DNA from: Betaproteobacteria bacterium
Lineage (GTDB): Bacteria; Pseudomonadota; Gammaproteobacteria; Burkholderiales; SG8-39
Direction: 5' to 3'
DNA length: 7,998 bases
Assembly (NCBI GenBank): GCA_004298295.1
Contig: SCUH01000307.1
Coordinates: 1-7,998, forward strand
Positions within the stretch are counted from its first letter, which is position 1, and every line of letters starts with the position of its first letter. This document shows, piece by piece, positions 1 through 5,324 of this stretch. Under the pieces are notes generated by a model. The model was not told the origin of the DNA, searched no databases, and saw only the letters and a program-made list of their open reading frames with translations. Both the position numbers and the translations under genes were made by a program.

Positions 1-1
1 G

Positions 2-175
2 CGCCAGGACCCGGTGGCCACCGTGATCGAGGGTTGTGTCGGCTGCGGCCTGTGCGGCGAGAACGCCCATGCCGCCGTGCTCTGCCCGTCGTTCTACCGC
101 GCCGAAGTGGTGCAGAACCCGGGCCCATGGGACCGCATGCTCGAGCGCGTCCGCAGCGTGGTGCTGCCGTCGTGA
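2..175 (+). CDS. iorA: Indolepyruvate:ferredoxin oxidoreductase alpha subunit, C-terminal end (partial)
   Basis: These are the last 57 codons of a gene that begins before the window. The alpha subunit carries the thiamine diphosphate and ferredoxin-type domains of the enzyme that oxidatively decarboxylates aryl pyruvates (indolepyruvate and related acids) with CoA to aryl-acetyl-CoA, reducing ferredoxin in the cytoplasm. Visible here is a C-terminal iron-sulfur motif, CVGCGLC followed nine residues later by CP (local residues 12-29), which would bind a [4Fe-4S] cluster. The nine-residue gap before the last cysteine is wider than the three residues of classical ferredoxins. The motif is followed by PSFYRAEVV and a short tail. 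The stop overlaps the iorB start by 4 bases (GTGA), so the two are almost certainly co-translated. The identity relies on this motif plus the iorB partner; the catalytic part is outside the window. Confidence 0.84.
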   Translation, partial: RQDPVATVIEGCVGCGLCGENAHAAVLCPSFYRAEVVQNPGPWDRMLERVRSVVLPS

Positions 176-1629
176 CAATCCCGCTGCGCTCGACCACCAT
201 CCTCGTCGCCGCCCTTGGCGGCGAAGGCGGCGGCGTCATGTCGGAATGGCTCATGAGCGCCGCCCAGCGCTGCGATTTCCCGGCGCAGGCGACTTCGATC
301 CCCGGCGTGGCGCAACGCACCGGGGCCACCACCTATTACCTGGAGATCTTTCCCGCGCCGCGCAGCGCGCTGGGCGGGCGGGAGCCGGTGATGGCGCTTA
401 CGCCCAGCCCCGGAAACGTCGACCTGATGGTGGCCTCCGAGCTGGTCGAGGCAGGGCGCGCCATGCAGAACGGCTTCGTCAACCCGGAGCGAACCACCCT
501 GGTGGCCTCGACGCATCGCATCTACGCGACCATCGAAAAAATGCAGATGGGCGACGGTCGCTTCGACAGCGTCCGGGTGCTGGAGGCTGCGCGCCAGCTC
601 GCGCGCAAGGCCGTGCTGTTCGACATGCGCAATGCCGCGCACGACGCCGGCACCGTGATCAACGCCGTCCTGTTCGGCGCGATGGCGGGAAGCGGAGCGC
701 TGCCGCTGCCGCGAGACGCCTGTGAGGCGGCGATCCGCGAGCGCGGCAAGGGCGCCGAAGCCAGCCTGCGGGGATTCGCCGCCGGGTTCGAGCTTGCGAG
801 CGCGATGACCGCGCCCGAGCCCGAGCCCGAGACGGCCGCGGCGCGCAAGCCGCGCACGGCGCAGGAATTGGTCGACCTGGGGGTCGCGCGCCTGCGTGAC
901 TACCAGGGCGACGCTTATGCCCAGCTGTACCTGACGCGCCTCAAGGCGCTACACGCCGATCCGCAGCTGCTGGCAGAGGTCGCGCGCCATCTCGCCGTCT
1001 GGATGAGCTACGAGGACATCATCCGCGTCGCGGATCTGAAAACGCGCGGCTCGCGCTTCGAGCGCGTGCGCCGCGAGGTCGGCGCGCGCGAGGACGAGCC
1101 GGTGATCGTCATCGACTACCTCAAGCCCGGCCTCGAGGAGCTCGCCTCCATCCTGCCGCCCGCGCTTGGAGGCCGGCTCATCGCGTGGGCCCGGACGCGC
1201 GGCAAGCTCGATGCGTACAACGTCGGCCTGCACGTGCAGACCTCGAGCGTGTTCGGGTTCCTGCTGGTGCGCGCCTTGGCGTGGCTGAGGCCCTGGCGGC
1301 CCTACAGCTATCGCTTCCGCGAAGAGCAGGCGCGCATCGAGCGCTGGCTGGCGGCCGTCCGCGAGGCGGTCCCCAGGAGCAGCGAGCTGGCCATGGAAAT
1401 TGCCGCCTGCGCGCGACTCGTCAAGGGCTACGGCGACACGCATCGCCGGGGTCTGGCCAGTTTCACCGCGATCCTCGACGCCCTGGTCGAGAATCCCGCA
1501 ACCTCCGATCCCGCGGCGCAGGCGGCCGCGATTCGCAGGGCGCGCGAAGCGGCGCTGGCCGACCCGGAGGGCAATGCCCTGCAGCAGGATCTGGGTCGCC
1601 CTGTGGTTTGGCTGTCAAAGGCCTCCTAG
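172..1629 (+). CDS. iorB: Indolepyruvate oxidoreductase beta subunit with long C-terminal extension
   Basis: This is the beta (2-oxoacid oxidoreductase gamma-domain) subunit that pairs with IorA to convert aryl pyruvates to aryl-acetyl-CoA. The GTG at 172 is chosen because it overlaps the iorA stop as GTGA and the protein then begins with the family's N-terminal strand. An in-frame ATG at 34 lies inside iorA coding sequence and is rejected. No Shine-Dalgarno is visible, so translational coupling is likely. The product is 485 aa. Residues 1 to about 210 form the conserved domain: a glycine-rich turn LGGEGGG (15-21), then GVAQRTGATTYY (45-56), DLMVASELVEAGRA (84-97) and NAVLFGAMAG (164-173). 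A PEPEPE linker (215-220) leads to a mostly helical region of about 255 residues, which I recall as DUF6537, with no known catalytic motif. Archaeal IorB is only about 200 aa, so more than half of this protein is extension. The gene appears intact. Confidence 0.87.
   Translation: MTIPLRSTTILVAALGGEGGGVMSEWLMSAAQRCDFPAQATSIPGVAQRTGATTYYLEIFPAPRSALGGREPVMALTPSPGNVDLMVASELVEAGRAMQNGFVNPERTTLVASTHRIYATIEKMQMGDGRFDSVRVLEAARQLARKAVLFDMRNAAHDAGTVINAVLFGAMAGSGALPLPRDACEAAIRERGKGAEASLRGFAAGFELASAMTAPEPEPETAAARKPRTAQELVDLGVARLRDYQGDAYAQLYLTRLKALHADPQLLAEVARHLAVWMSYEDIIRVADLKTRGSRFERVRREVGAREDEPVIVIDYLKPGLEELASILPPALGGRLIAWARTRGKLDAYNVGLHVQTSSVFGFLLVRALAWLRPWRPYSYRFREEQARIERWLAAVREAVPRSSELAMEIAACARLVKGYGDTHRRGLASFTAILDALVENPATSDPAAQAAAIRRAREAALADPEGNALQQDLGRPVVWLSKAS
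814..831 (+). repeat. Three tandem CCCGAG hexamers encoding a PEPEPE linker
   Basis: Three perfect copies of CCCGAG lie in frame within iorB and encode alternating Pro-Glu at the junction between the conserved oxidoreductase domain and the C-terminal extension. A gain or loss of one unit would keep the frame and only change linker length. Such Pro/Glu runs are typical of flexible but extended interdomain spacers. Confidence 0.7.
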
Positions 1630-1640
1630 ACGGCTAGAAT
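1612..1640 (+). promoter_or_regulatory. Probable sigma-70 promoter for the gentisate dioxygenase unit
   Basis: CTGTCA (1612-1617, four of six matches to TTGACA) and TAGAAT (1635-1640, five of six matches to TATAAT) are separated by exactly 17 bases. Transcription would start near 1647, just before the ribosome binding site of the dioxygenase gene. The -35 element lies in the last iorB codons and the -10 element just after its stop. This would allow the three downstream genes to be expressed independently of iorAB. It is predicted from consensus only. Confidence 0.5.
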
Positions 1641-1653
1641 TTCGGCTCTCCCC

Positions 1654-1657
1654 AGGA
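1654..1657 (+). promoter_or_regulatory. Ribosome binding site that sets the dioxygenase start
   Basis: AGGA ends 6 bases before the ATG at 1664. It favours this start over the upstream in-frame ATG at 1400, which lies deep inside iorB. Confidence 0.65.
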
Positions 1658-1663
1658 TCCCCG

Positions 1664-2707
1664 ATGGCAGCGATTCCGCAAAAGTCCTTACAGGCCGCGC
1701 GCACCGATTTCTACCGGCGCATGGACAAGGACAACCTCGCCCCTTTGTGGGAGGTGCTGCACGCGCTTGTGCCGCCCCAACCCCAGACACTTTGCCGGCC
1801 GGCGCTGTGGAAATACCGCGACCTCCGGCCCCATATCCTGGAAGCCGGACGCTTGATCAGCGCAAAGGAGGCGATCCGGCGCGTCCTCATCCTGGAAAAT
1901 CCGGGCCTACGCGGCCAATCCTCGATCACGCGCAGTCTGTATTGCGGGCTGCAGCTGATCCTTCCCGGGGAAATCGCGCCGAGCCACCGTCATGCGCAAT
2001 CGGCGCTCAGGTTCGTGGTCGAAGGCTCTGGAGCCTACACCGCCGTGGACGGCGAGCGCACCACCATGCACCCGGGCGATTTCATCATCACGCCGCCGTG
2101 GACATGGCACGACCACGGCAACCCGGGCAGCGAGCCGGTGGTCTGGATGGACGGGCTCGACATCAACATCCTGGCGCTGTTCGACGCCCAGTTTGCCGAA
2201 AACTATCCTGAGGACGTGCAGCCGGTGACCCGCCGCGAGGGCGACTCGTACGCGCGCTATGGCAACAACCTCCTGCCGCTCGAGCCGCTGCCGCAAAGCC
2301 GCGTCTCGCCGCTCTTCAGTTACCCCTACGGCCGCAGCCGCGAGACGCTGCATGCGCTGCAGAGGAACGCTCCGCCGGACGCGTGCCACGGCTGGAAGAT
2401 GCAGTACAGCAATCCGCTCACCGGCGGCTTCGCCATGCCGACGATCGGCGCCTTCATCCAGCTCCTGCCCAAGGGGTTCCGGTCGGAGCCGTACCGTTCC
2501 ACCGACGGCACGGTATACGCGGCGGTCGAGGGCAGCGGCCGCGTGCGCATCGGCGATCAATCGCACGACTTCGAGCCGAAGGACACGTTCGTCGTGCCGT
2601 CGTGGCACGCGGCGCGCTTCGAGACCGAATCCGAGTGCGTGCTGTTTTCCTATTCCGACCGGCCGGCGCAGGTGGCGCTCGGCTTCTGGCGCGAAAGGCG
2701 AGGATGA
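1664..2707 (+). CDS. Gentisate 1,2-dioxygenase (bicupin ring-cleavage enzyme)
   Basis: This is an Fe(II)-dependent extradiol-type dioxygenase that opens the ring of gentisate (2,5-dihydroxybenzoate) between C1 and C2 to give maleylpyruvate. It is cytoplasmic and 347 aa, close to the usual size of about 340-380. There are two cupin domains. The N-terminal one (about residues 90-170) carries the metal ligands: His108 and His110 in PSHRHAQSALRF, and His149 in PPWTWHDHGN. Other likely substrate contacts are Arg72, Arg116, His151 and Asp163 by comparison with salicylate 1,2-dioxygenase. The C-terminal cupin (about 265-335, with DGTVYAAVEGSGRV) lacks a full His set and is probably structural, as is normal in this family. 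The ATG at 1664 has an AGGA ribosome binding site and a promoter-like sequence upstream. The stop overlaps the next gene (ATGA). Salicylate or 1-hydroxy-2-naphthoate dioxygenase are the main alternatives. No later-step gentisate enzymes are visible in the window. Confidence 0.85.
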   Translation: MAAIPQKSLQAARTDFYRRMDKDNLAPLWEVLHALVPPQPQTLCRPALWKYRDLRPHILEAGRLISAKEAIRRVLILENPGLRGQSSITRSLYCGLQLILPGEIAPSHRHAQSALRFVVEGSGAYTAVDGERTTMHPGDFIITPPWTWHDHGNPGSEPVVWMDGLDINILALFDAQFAENYPEDVQPVTRREGDSYARYGNNLLPLEPLPQSRVSPLFSYPYGRSRETLHALQRNAPPDACHGWKMQYSNPLTGGFAMPTIGAFIQLLPKGFRSEPYRSTDGTVYAAVEGSGRVRIGDQSHDFEPKDTFVVPSWHAARFETESECVLFSYSDRPAQVALGFWRERRG

Positions 2708-3552
2708 CCAACGCCGCACATTACTCACGCGAGTACAACGCCCGGGCAATGGTTCCGGAGCACCCGCAGTTCTTCGCCCGCTGGGGAGAGCTCTCGGCGC
2801 GCGCGCGCGCCACCATGATCTGCTATCTGGACCGGCGCTACGGCGAGATGCCGGGCGAGACCATGGACATCTTTCCGGCGCGCAAGGGCGACGGCAGCTG
2901 CATGATGTTCATCCACGGCGGCTACTGGCGCTCGCTCGACAAGGCGGACTTCTCCTTCCTGGCGCCGGCGTGGGTCGACGCGGGAGTGTCGCTCGCGGTG
3001 GTGAACTATGACCTGTGTCCCAGGGTCACGGTCGAGGAGATCGTGCTGCAGATGCTGCGCGCAAGCAGCTGGCTGTATCTGAACGCGGAGCAGTACGGCA
3101 TGGACGAAGACCGGCTCTATGTCGGCGGCCACTCGGCGGGCGGGCACCTGACGGCGATGATGATGGCGGCGCACTGGCCGGTATTCGATACGCGGCTGCC
3201 GAAAGACCTGTTCAAGGGCGCGCTGGCGATCAGCGGCATTTACGACCTGCGGCCCATGCTTCAGGTCGATTGGCTCAGCCCCGACTTGCGGCTGGACGAG
3301 GCCGCGGCGCTCAAGGTCTCTCCCGCGTTCCTGCCGCCCGCCACGCGGGCGCCGGTGATGACCTGCGTCGGCGGCAGCGAGAGCGCGGAATTCAAGCGCC
3401 AGAACGCCTTGCTCGGCGCGCGCTGGAAGGGTGTCTTTGCCGGCGACATTGCAATGCCGGGCGCCCATCATTTCTCCGTCGTCGACGGGCTCGCCAATCA
3501 ATCCAGCCCGCTTTTTTCGGGCGCCCGCCGGCTGATGAAACTTGACCGCTGA
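2704..3552 (+). CDS. Alpha/beta hydrolase, kynurenine formamidase-like (HGGYW) esterase
   Basis: This is a 282-aa serine hydrolase of the alpha/beta fold. The oxyanion-hole motif is HGGYW (71-75) and the nucleophile elbow is GGHSAGGH (141-148, Ser144). The probable acid is Glu226 in GGSESAEFKRQ and the probable base is His256 in PGAHHFSVVDG, so the triad looks complete. HGGYW, with the spacing to an S-x-E-F-x-R-Q segment, is the pattern of esterase-type kynurenine (aryl) formamidases, which hydrolyse N-formylkynurenine. The true substrate could be another aryl amide or ester. The ATG overlaps the dioxygenase stop as ATGA and has AAAGG 5 bases upstream, so it is translationally coupled to the dioxygenase. 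This placement suggests a role in supplying or processing an aromatic substrate. There is no signal peptide, so it is cytoplasmic. The family is secure; the substrate is not. Confidence 0.8.
   Translation: MTNAAHYSREYNARAMVPEHPQFFARWGELSARARATMICYLDRRYGEMPGETMDIFPARKGDGSCMMFIHGGYWRSLDKADFSFLAPAWVDAGVSLAVVNYDLCPRVTVEEIVLQMLRASSWLYLNAEQYGMDEDRLYVGGHSAGGHLTAMMMAAHWPVFDTRLPKDLFKGALAISGIYDLRPMLQVDWLSPDLRLDEAAALKVSPAFLPPATRAPVMTCVGGSESAEFKRQNALLGARWKGVFAGDIAMPGAHHFSVVDGLANQSSPLFSGARRLMKLDR
2797..2810 (+). repeat. (GC)7 dinucleotide tract inside the hydrolase gene
   Basis: Seven uninterrupted GC dinucleotides encode part of the Ser-Ala-Arg-Ala-Arg-Ala segment near residues 31-36 of the hydrolase. 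Slippage by one unit would shift the frame early in the gene. In DNA this rich in GC the tract may simply reflect Ala/Arg codon choice. Confidence 0.6.
3486..3522 (+). terminator. Terminator-like hairpin with T6 and a competing antiterminator pairing, within the hydrolase 3' end
   Basis: CGGGCT (3486-3491) is the exact reverse complement of AGCCCG (3505-3510). One C and six T follow at once (3512-3517), the layout of an intrinsic terminator with a 6-bp stem and a 13-base loop. The second arm can instead pair with CGGGC (3518-3522), which would place the T tract in a loop and break the first hairpin. It lies about 30 bases before the stop of the hydrolase and before the start of the next gene. 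It could attenuate expression of the transglutaminase-like gene. The stem is short and could be chance in GC-rich coding DNA. Confidence 0.28.
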
Positions 3553-4186
3553 TCCTTATCTGCAGGCGGGCGAGTTCATCGACAGCGACCACCCGGCGGT
3601 GCGGGCGTTCGCGCTCGAGCACGCCCAGGGTGCCACTGATCGCGAGCGCGCCGTGTCGCTGTACTACGCGGTGCGCGATGGCGTGCGCTACGACCCCTTC
3701 CTCAACTTCATGGACGTAGAGACTTACCGTGCCTCGAGCGTGCTCGCGCGCGGGGTGGGTTTCTGCGTCGGAAAGTCGGCGCTGTATGCGGCCTGCGCGC
3801 GTGCCATCGACATTGCGGCGCGCATCGGCTTCGCCGACGTCAAGAACCATCTCACCACGCCGCGCCTGCGCGAGCGGATGGGCTCGGACGTTTTCATCTA
3901 TCACGGCTACGCCGAGTTGCTCCTCGAAGGCAGGTGGGTCAAGGCGACGCCCGTGTTCAACCAGGAGCTGTGTCAGCGCTTCCGCGTCAGGCCGCTCGAG
4001 TTCGACGGCCGCGAGGACTCGATCTTCCACCCGTTCGACGAGGACGATCGCCGCCACATGGAATACGTCAATAACCGCGGCACTTTTGCCGACGTTCCGG
4101 CGGCGCAGATCATGCGCGATTTCCGCGCCTACTATCCCGGCGGCTACGCGCTCGGCGGGGAGACCGAGAAGGGTACCTTCGGGTAA
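3542..4186 (+). CDS. Transglutaminase-like (cysteine protease fold) protein, TTG start
   Basis: This is a 214-aa protein of the transglutaminase-like superfamily. The core is LARGVGFCVGKSALY (68-82), with the candidate nucleophile Cys75, and IYHGYAELLLEGRWVKATP (119-137), with His121. The usual third member, an Asp in a W-x-x-x-D-P context, is replaced: the sequence reads WVKATPVFN, so Thr136 sits where Asp is expected and Asn140 lies nearby. I believe a TPxFN ending is recurrent in a bacterial subgroup. Such proteins may act as peptidases, amidases or transglutaminases, and the reaction here is unknown. The start must be TTG 3542, because a stop lies at 3536-3538 in this frame and the next candidates (GTG 3599, then ATG) would remove conserved N-terminal sequence. 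It overlaps the hydrolase by 11 bases and is therefore in the same unit. No signal peptide or membrane segment is seen. Its link to aromatic metabolism is only by position. Confidence 0.75.
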   Translation: MTADPYLQAGEFIDSDHPAVRAFALEHAQGATDRERAVSLYYAVRDGVRYDPFLNFMDVETYRASSVLARGVGFCVGKSALYAACARAIDIAARIGFADVKNHLTTPRLRERMGSDVFIYHGYAELLLEGRWVKATPVFNQELCQRFRVRPLEFDGREDSIFHPFDEDDRRHMEYVNNRGTFADVPAAQIMRDFRAYYPGGYALGGETEKGTFG

Positions 4187-4187
4187 C

Positions 4188-4212
4188 CCGGCGAGCTGCG
4201 GCCTCGCGCCGG
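4188..4212. terminator. Hairpin between convergent genes, possible bidirectional terminator
   Basis: CCGGCGAG (4188-4195) pairs with CTCGCGCCGG (4203-4212) through eight base pairs and a two-base bulge, closing a 7-base loop. It lies just after the transglutaminase-like stop and 7 bases beyond the end of the diguanylate cyclase gene on the other strand. No T tract follows in either direction, so intrinsic termination would be weak. Confidence 0.33.
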
Positions 4213-4219
4213 AATGCCG

Positions 4220-5098
4220 CTAGAACGCGGGCTTGGCCAGCATCATGCCGAATTCCGCGGGCGGAGCGACCTTCACCGACCCGGCAATGCTCACCCGGTT
4301 GCGGCCCGCCCGTTTGGCCTCGTAGAGCGCTTCGTCAGCGCTTTCGAACATGCGCTCGCCGCTCAGCGCCAAATCGTTGGCGCCTGCCACACCAACGCTC
4401 ACCGTGATGCTTCGTTCGGCCGCGTGTTGACCCAGCGCTTGGCACGCATCGCGTTGCACTGCGGCACGCAGACGCTCCGCGAGGAGCGCCGCCATATTCG
4501 GTGCGGTATGAGGTGCGATGACAGCAAACTCCTCGCCGCCGTATCGCGCCGCCACGTCGGATACGCGCAGGCAGTTGCAGATCAGCTGGCCCACTTTGAT
4601 CAGGACCTGGTCGCCAACCGCGTGCCCGTAGGAATCGTTCACGTCCTTGAAATGATCGATATCGATCACCAGCAGCGAGAGCGGTATCGCGAAGCGCTTG
4701 GCGCGCGCCAGTTCAACCTTCCAGCACTGGTCAAACGCGCGGCGATTCTTCAGTCCTGTCAGCGGATCCGTCGCGCTTTCCGCCTCAAGCGAACTGACTC
4801 GGAGCAGGTCGCGCGTGGTCCGCAGCATGATTCGCGCCACGAGCGCGACGAAGGCCGCACCCATGAAGAACATCGCAGGCGCAATCAAGTCGGAAGCGCT
4901 CTCATAGCGCTCCTGCGAACGGATCAGGTAGTACAGGTAGCCAAGGATGAAGCACGCGATGAACGCCAGCAGCACGTACCAATCGGAGCGCATTCGCCCG
5001 ACAGGCAATCCGCTGACCAGCTGCCACAGCGTCGCCGCGGCGGCCACGGACATGATCAATACCGCACTGCCAACCAAGAACGTTGCGGTCGCCTCCAT
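4220..5098 (-). CDS. Membrane-anchored diguanylate cyclase (GGDEF domain)
   Basis: This 292-aa protein makes cyclic di-GMP from two GTP, signalling the switch between motile and sessile states. Three hydrophobic segments are visible at about residues 6-28, 40-59 and 70-93. They place the enzyme in the inner membrane with a short charged linker (94-110) leading to a cytoplasmic GGDEF domain. That domain begins at DPLTGLKNRR (111-120), has the metal-binding VIDIDHFKDVND (144-155), the active-site motif GGEEF (187-191), and an RxxD inhibitory site (Arg178-Asp181) exactly five residues before it. It should therefore be active and feedback-inhibited by its product. No PAS, HAMP or receiver domain is seen, so the input signal is unknown and may act through the membrane part. 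The ATG at 5098 is preceded by GAGAGG plus a run of eight G, a strong though slightly distant ribosome binding site. It is transcribed alone, convergent with the catabolic unit and divergent from the kinase. Confidence 0.92.
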   Translation of the reverse strand: MEATATFLVGSAVLIMSVAAAATLWQLVSGLPVGRMRSDWYVLLAFIACFILGYLYYLIRSQERYESASDLIAPAMFFMGAAFVALVARIMLRTTRDLLRVSSLEAESATDPLTGLKNRRAFDQCWKVELARAKRFAIPLSLLVIDIDHFKDVNDSYGHAVGDQVLIKVGQLICNCLRVSDVAARYGGEEFAVIAPHTAPNMAALLAERLRAAVQRDACQALGQHAAERSITVSVGVAGANDLALSGERMFESADEALYEAKRAGRNRVSIAGSVKVAPPAEFGMMLAKPAF

Positions 5099-5105
5099 AA
5101 GTGCG

Positions 5106-5113
5106 CCCCCCCC
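5106..5113. repeat. Homopolymer of eight C in the cyclase leader (G8 on the coding strand)
   Basis: Eight identical bases lie between the GAGAGG element and the ATG of the minus-strand cyclase gene. Length change here would alter the spacing of the ribosome binding site without touching the protein, so it could tune translation. Confidence 0.6.
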
Positions 5114-5197
5114 TCTCGTTTCTCAGATGGTATCCGCAGGCGCGACAGGCTGCATAGCCATCGGTGATAATGGATCCGCGCGGTCGGCGAGCGGACC

Positions 5198-5217
5198 ATG
5201 ACGGAGTCCAAAGTCAT
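5198..5217. promoter_or_regulatory. Inverted repeat ATGAC-N10-GTCAT, possible operator
   Basis: ATGAC (5198-5202) and GTCAT (5213-5217) are exact reverse complements separated by 10 bases in the divergent promoter region. The arms face the same side of the helix approximately, as for a dimeric regulator. Five-base arms are short enough to be chance. Confidence 0.2.
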
Positions 5218-5309
5218 TCGCTCTGCTTGCCGGATCAACAACTTACGTTATCCAGCTGGCCCTTTGAATCGCCTGGTCCCGGGTGCCGGGTCAGGTTCAT
5301 CACCTTGCG

Positions 5310-5315
5310 TACACT
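5310..5315 (+). promoter_or_regulatory. Possible -10 box of the glycerate kinase gene
   Basis: TACACT matches four of six positions of TATAAT and lies 9 bases before the ATG at 5325, so transcription would begin only two or three bases upstream of the start codon. No good -35 element is found at 16-18 bases upstream and no ribosome binding site is visible, which fits a leaderless or near-leaderless message. Confidence 0.28.
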
Positions 5316-5324
5316 GACGCCTGC

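Larger units (their letters stand above)
5099..5324. other. Divergent intergenic region between diguanylate cyclase and glycerate kinase
   Basis: These 226 bases separate two divergent starts and hold the leader of the cyclase gene, including a run of eight C on the plus strand (5106-5113). They also hold a 5-bp inverted repeat (5198-5217), an imperfect hairpin (GGATCAAC 5232-5239 with GTTATCC 5247-5253) and a -10-like box close to the kinase start. I see no convincing small gene or tRNA. It is the least GC-rich stretch of the window by eye, as expected for promoter DNA. Confidence 0.6.

Noticed and set aside
34..171. Extending iorB upstream to the ATG at 34
   Set aside because: That segment encodes the iron-sulfur end of IorA in another frame, and the added iorB residues are Arg-rich and unlike the family.
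1907..2749. A 280-codon minus-strand frame opposite the gentisate dioxygenase
   Set aside because: Its composition is Arg/Val/Ala-rich with no motif, and the sense strand has the complete metal-binding set.
1..4186. A mobile or horizontally acquired island adjoining the ribosomal operon
   Set aside because: There are no integrase, transposase, direct-repeat ends or tRNA, and base and codon use look the same as in the rpoA region by eye.
4214..5167. A 317-codon open frame on the plus strand opposite the diguanylate cyclase
   Set aside because: It is antisense to a gene with clear GGDEF and membrane motifs. Its product is rich in Arg, His and Gln without any family pattern, which is typical of the mirror frame in GC-rich DNA.
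5221..5310. A possible tRNA in the divergent intergenic region, suggested by GGTTCATCACC
   Set aside because: I could not form an acceptor stem, anticodon arm or standard T-loop around it.
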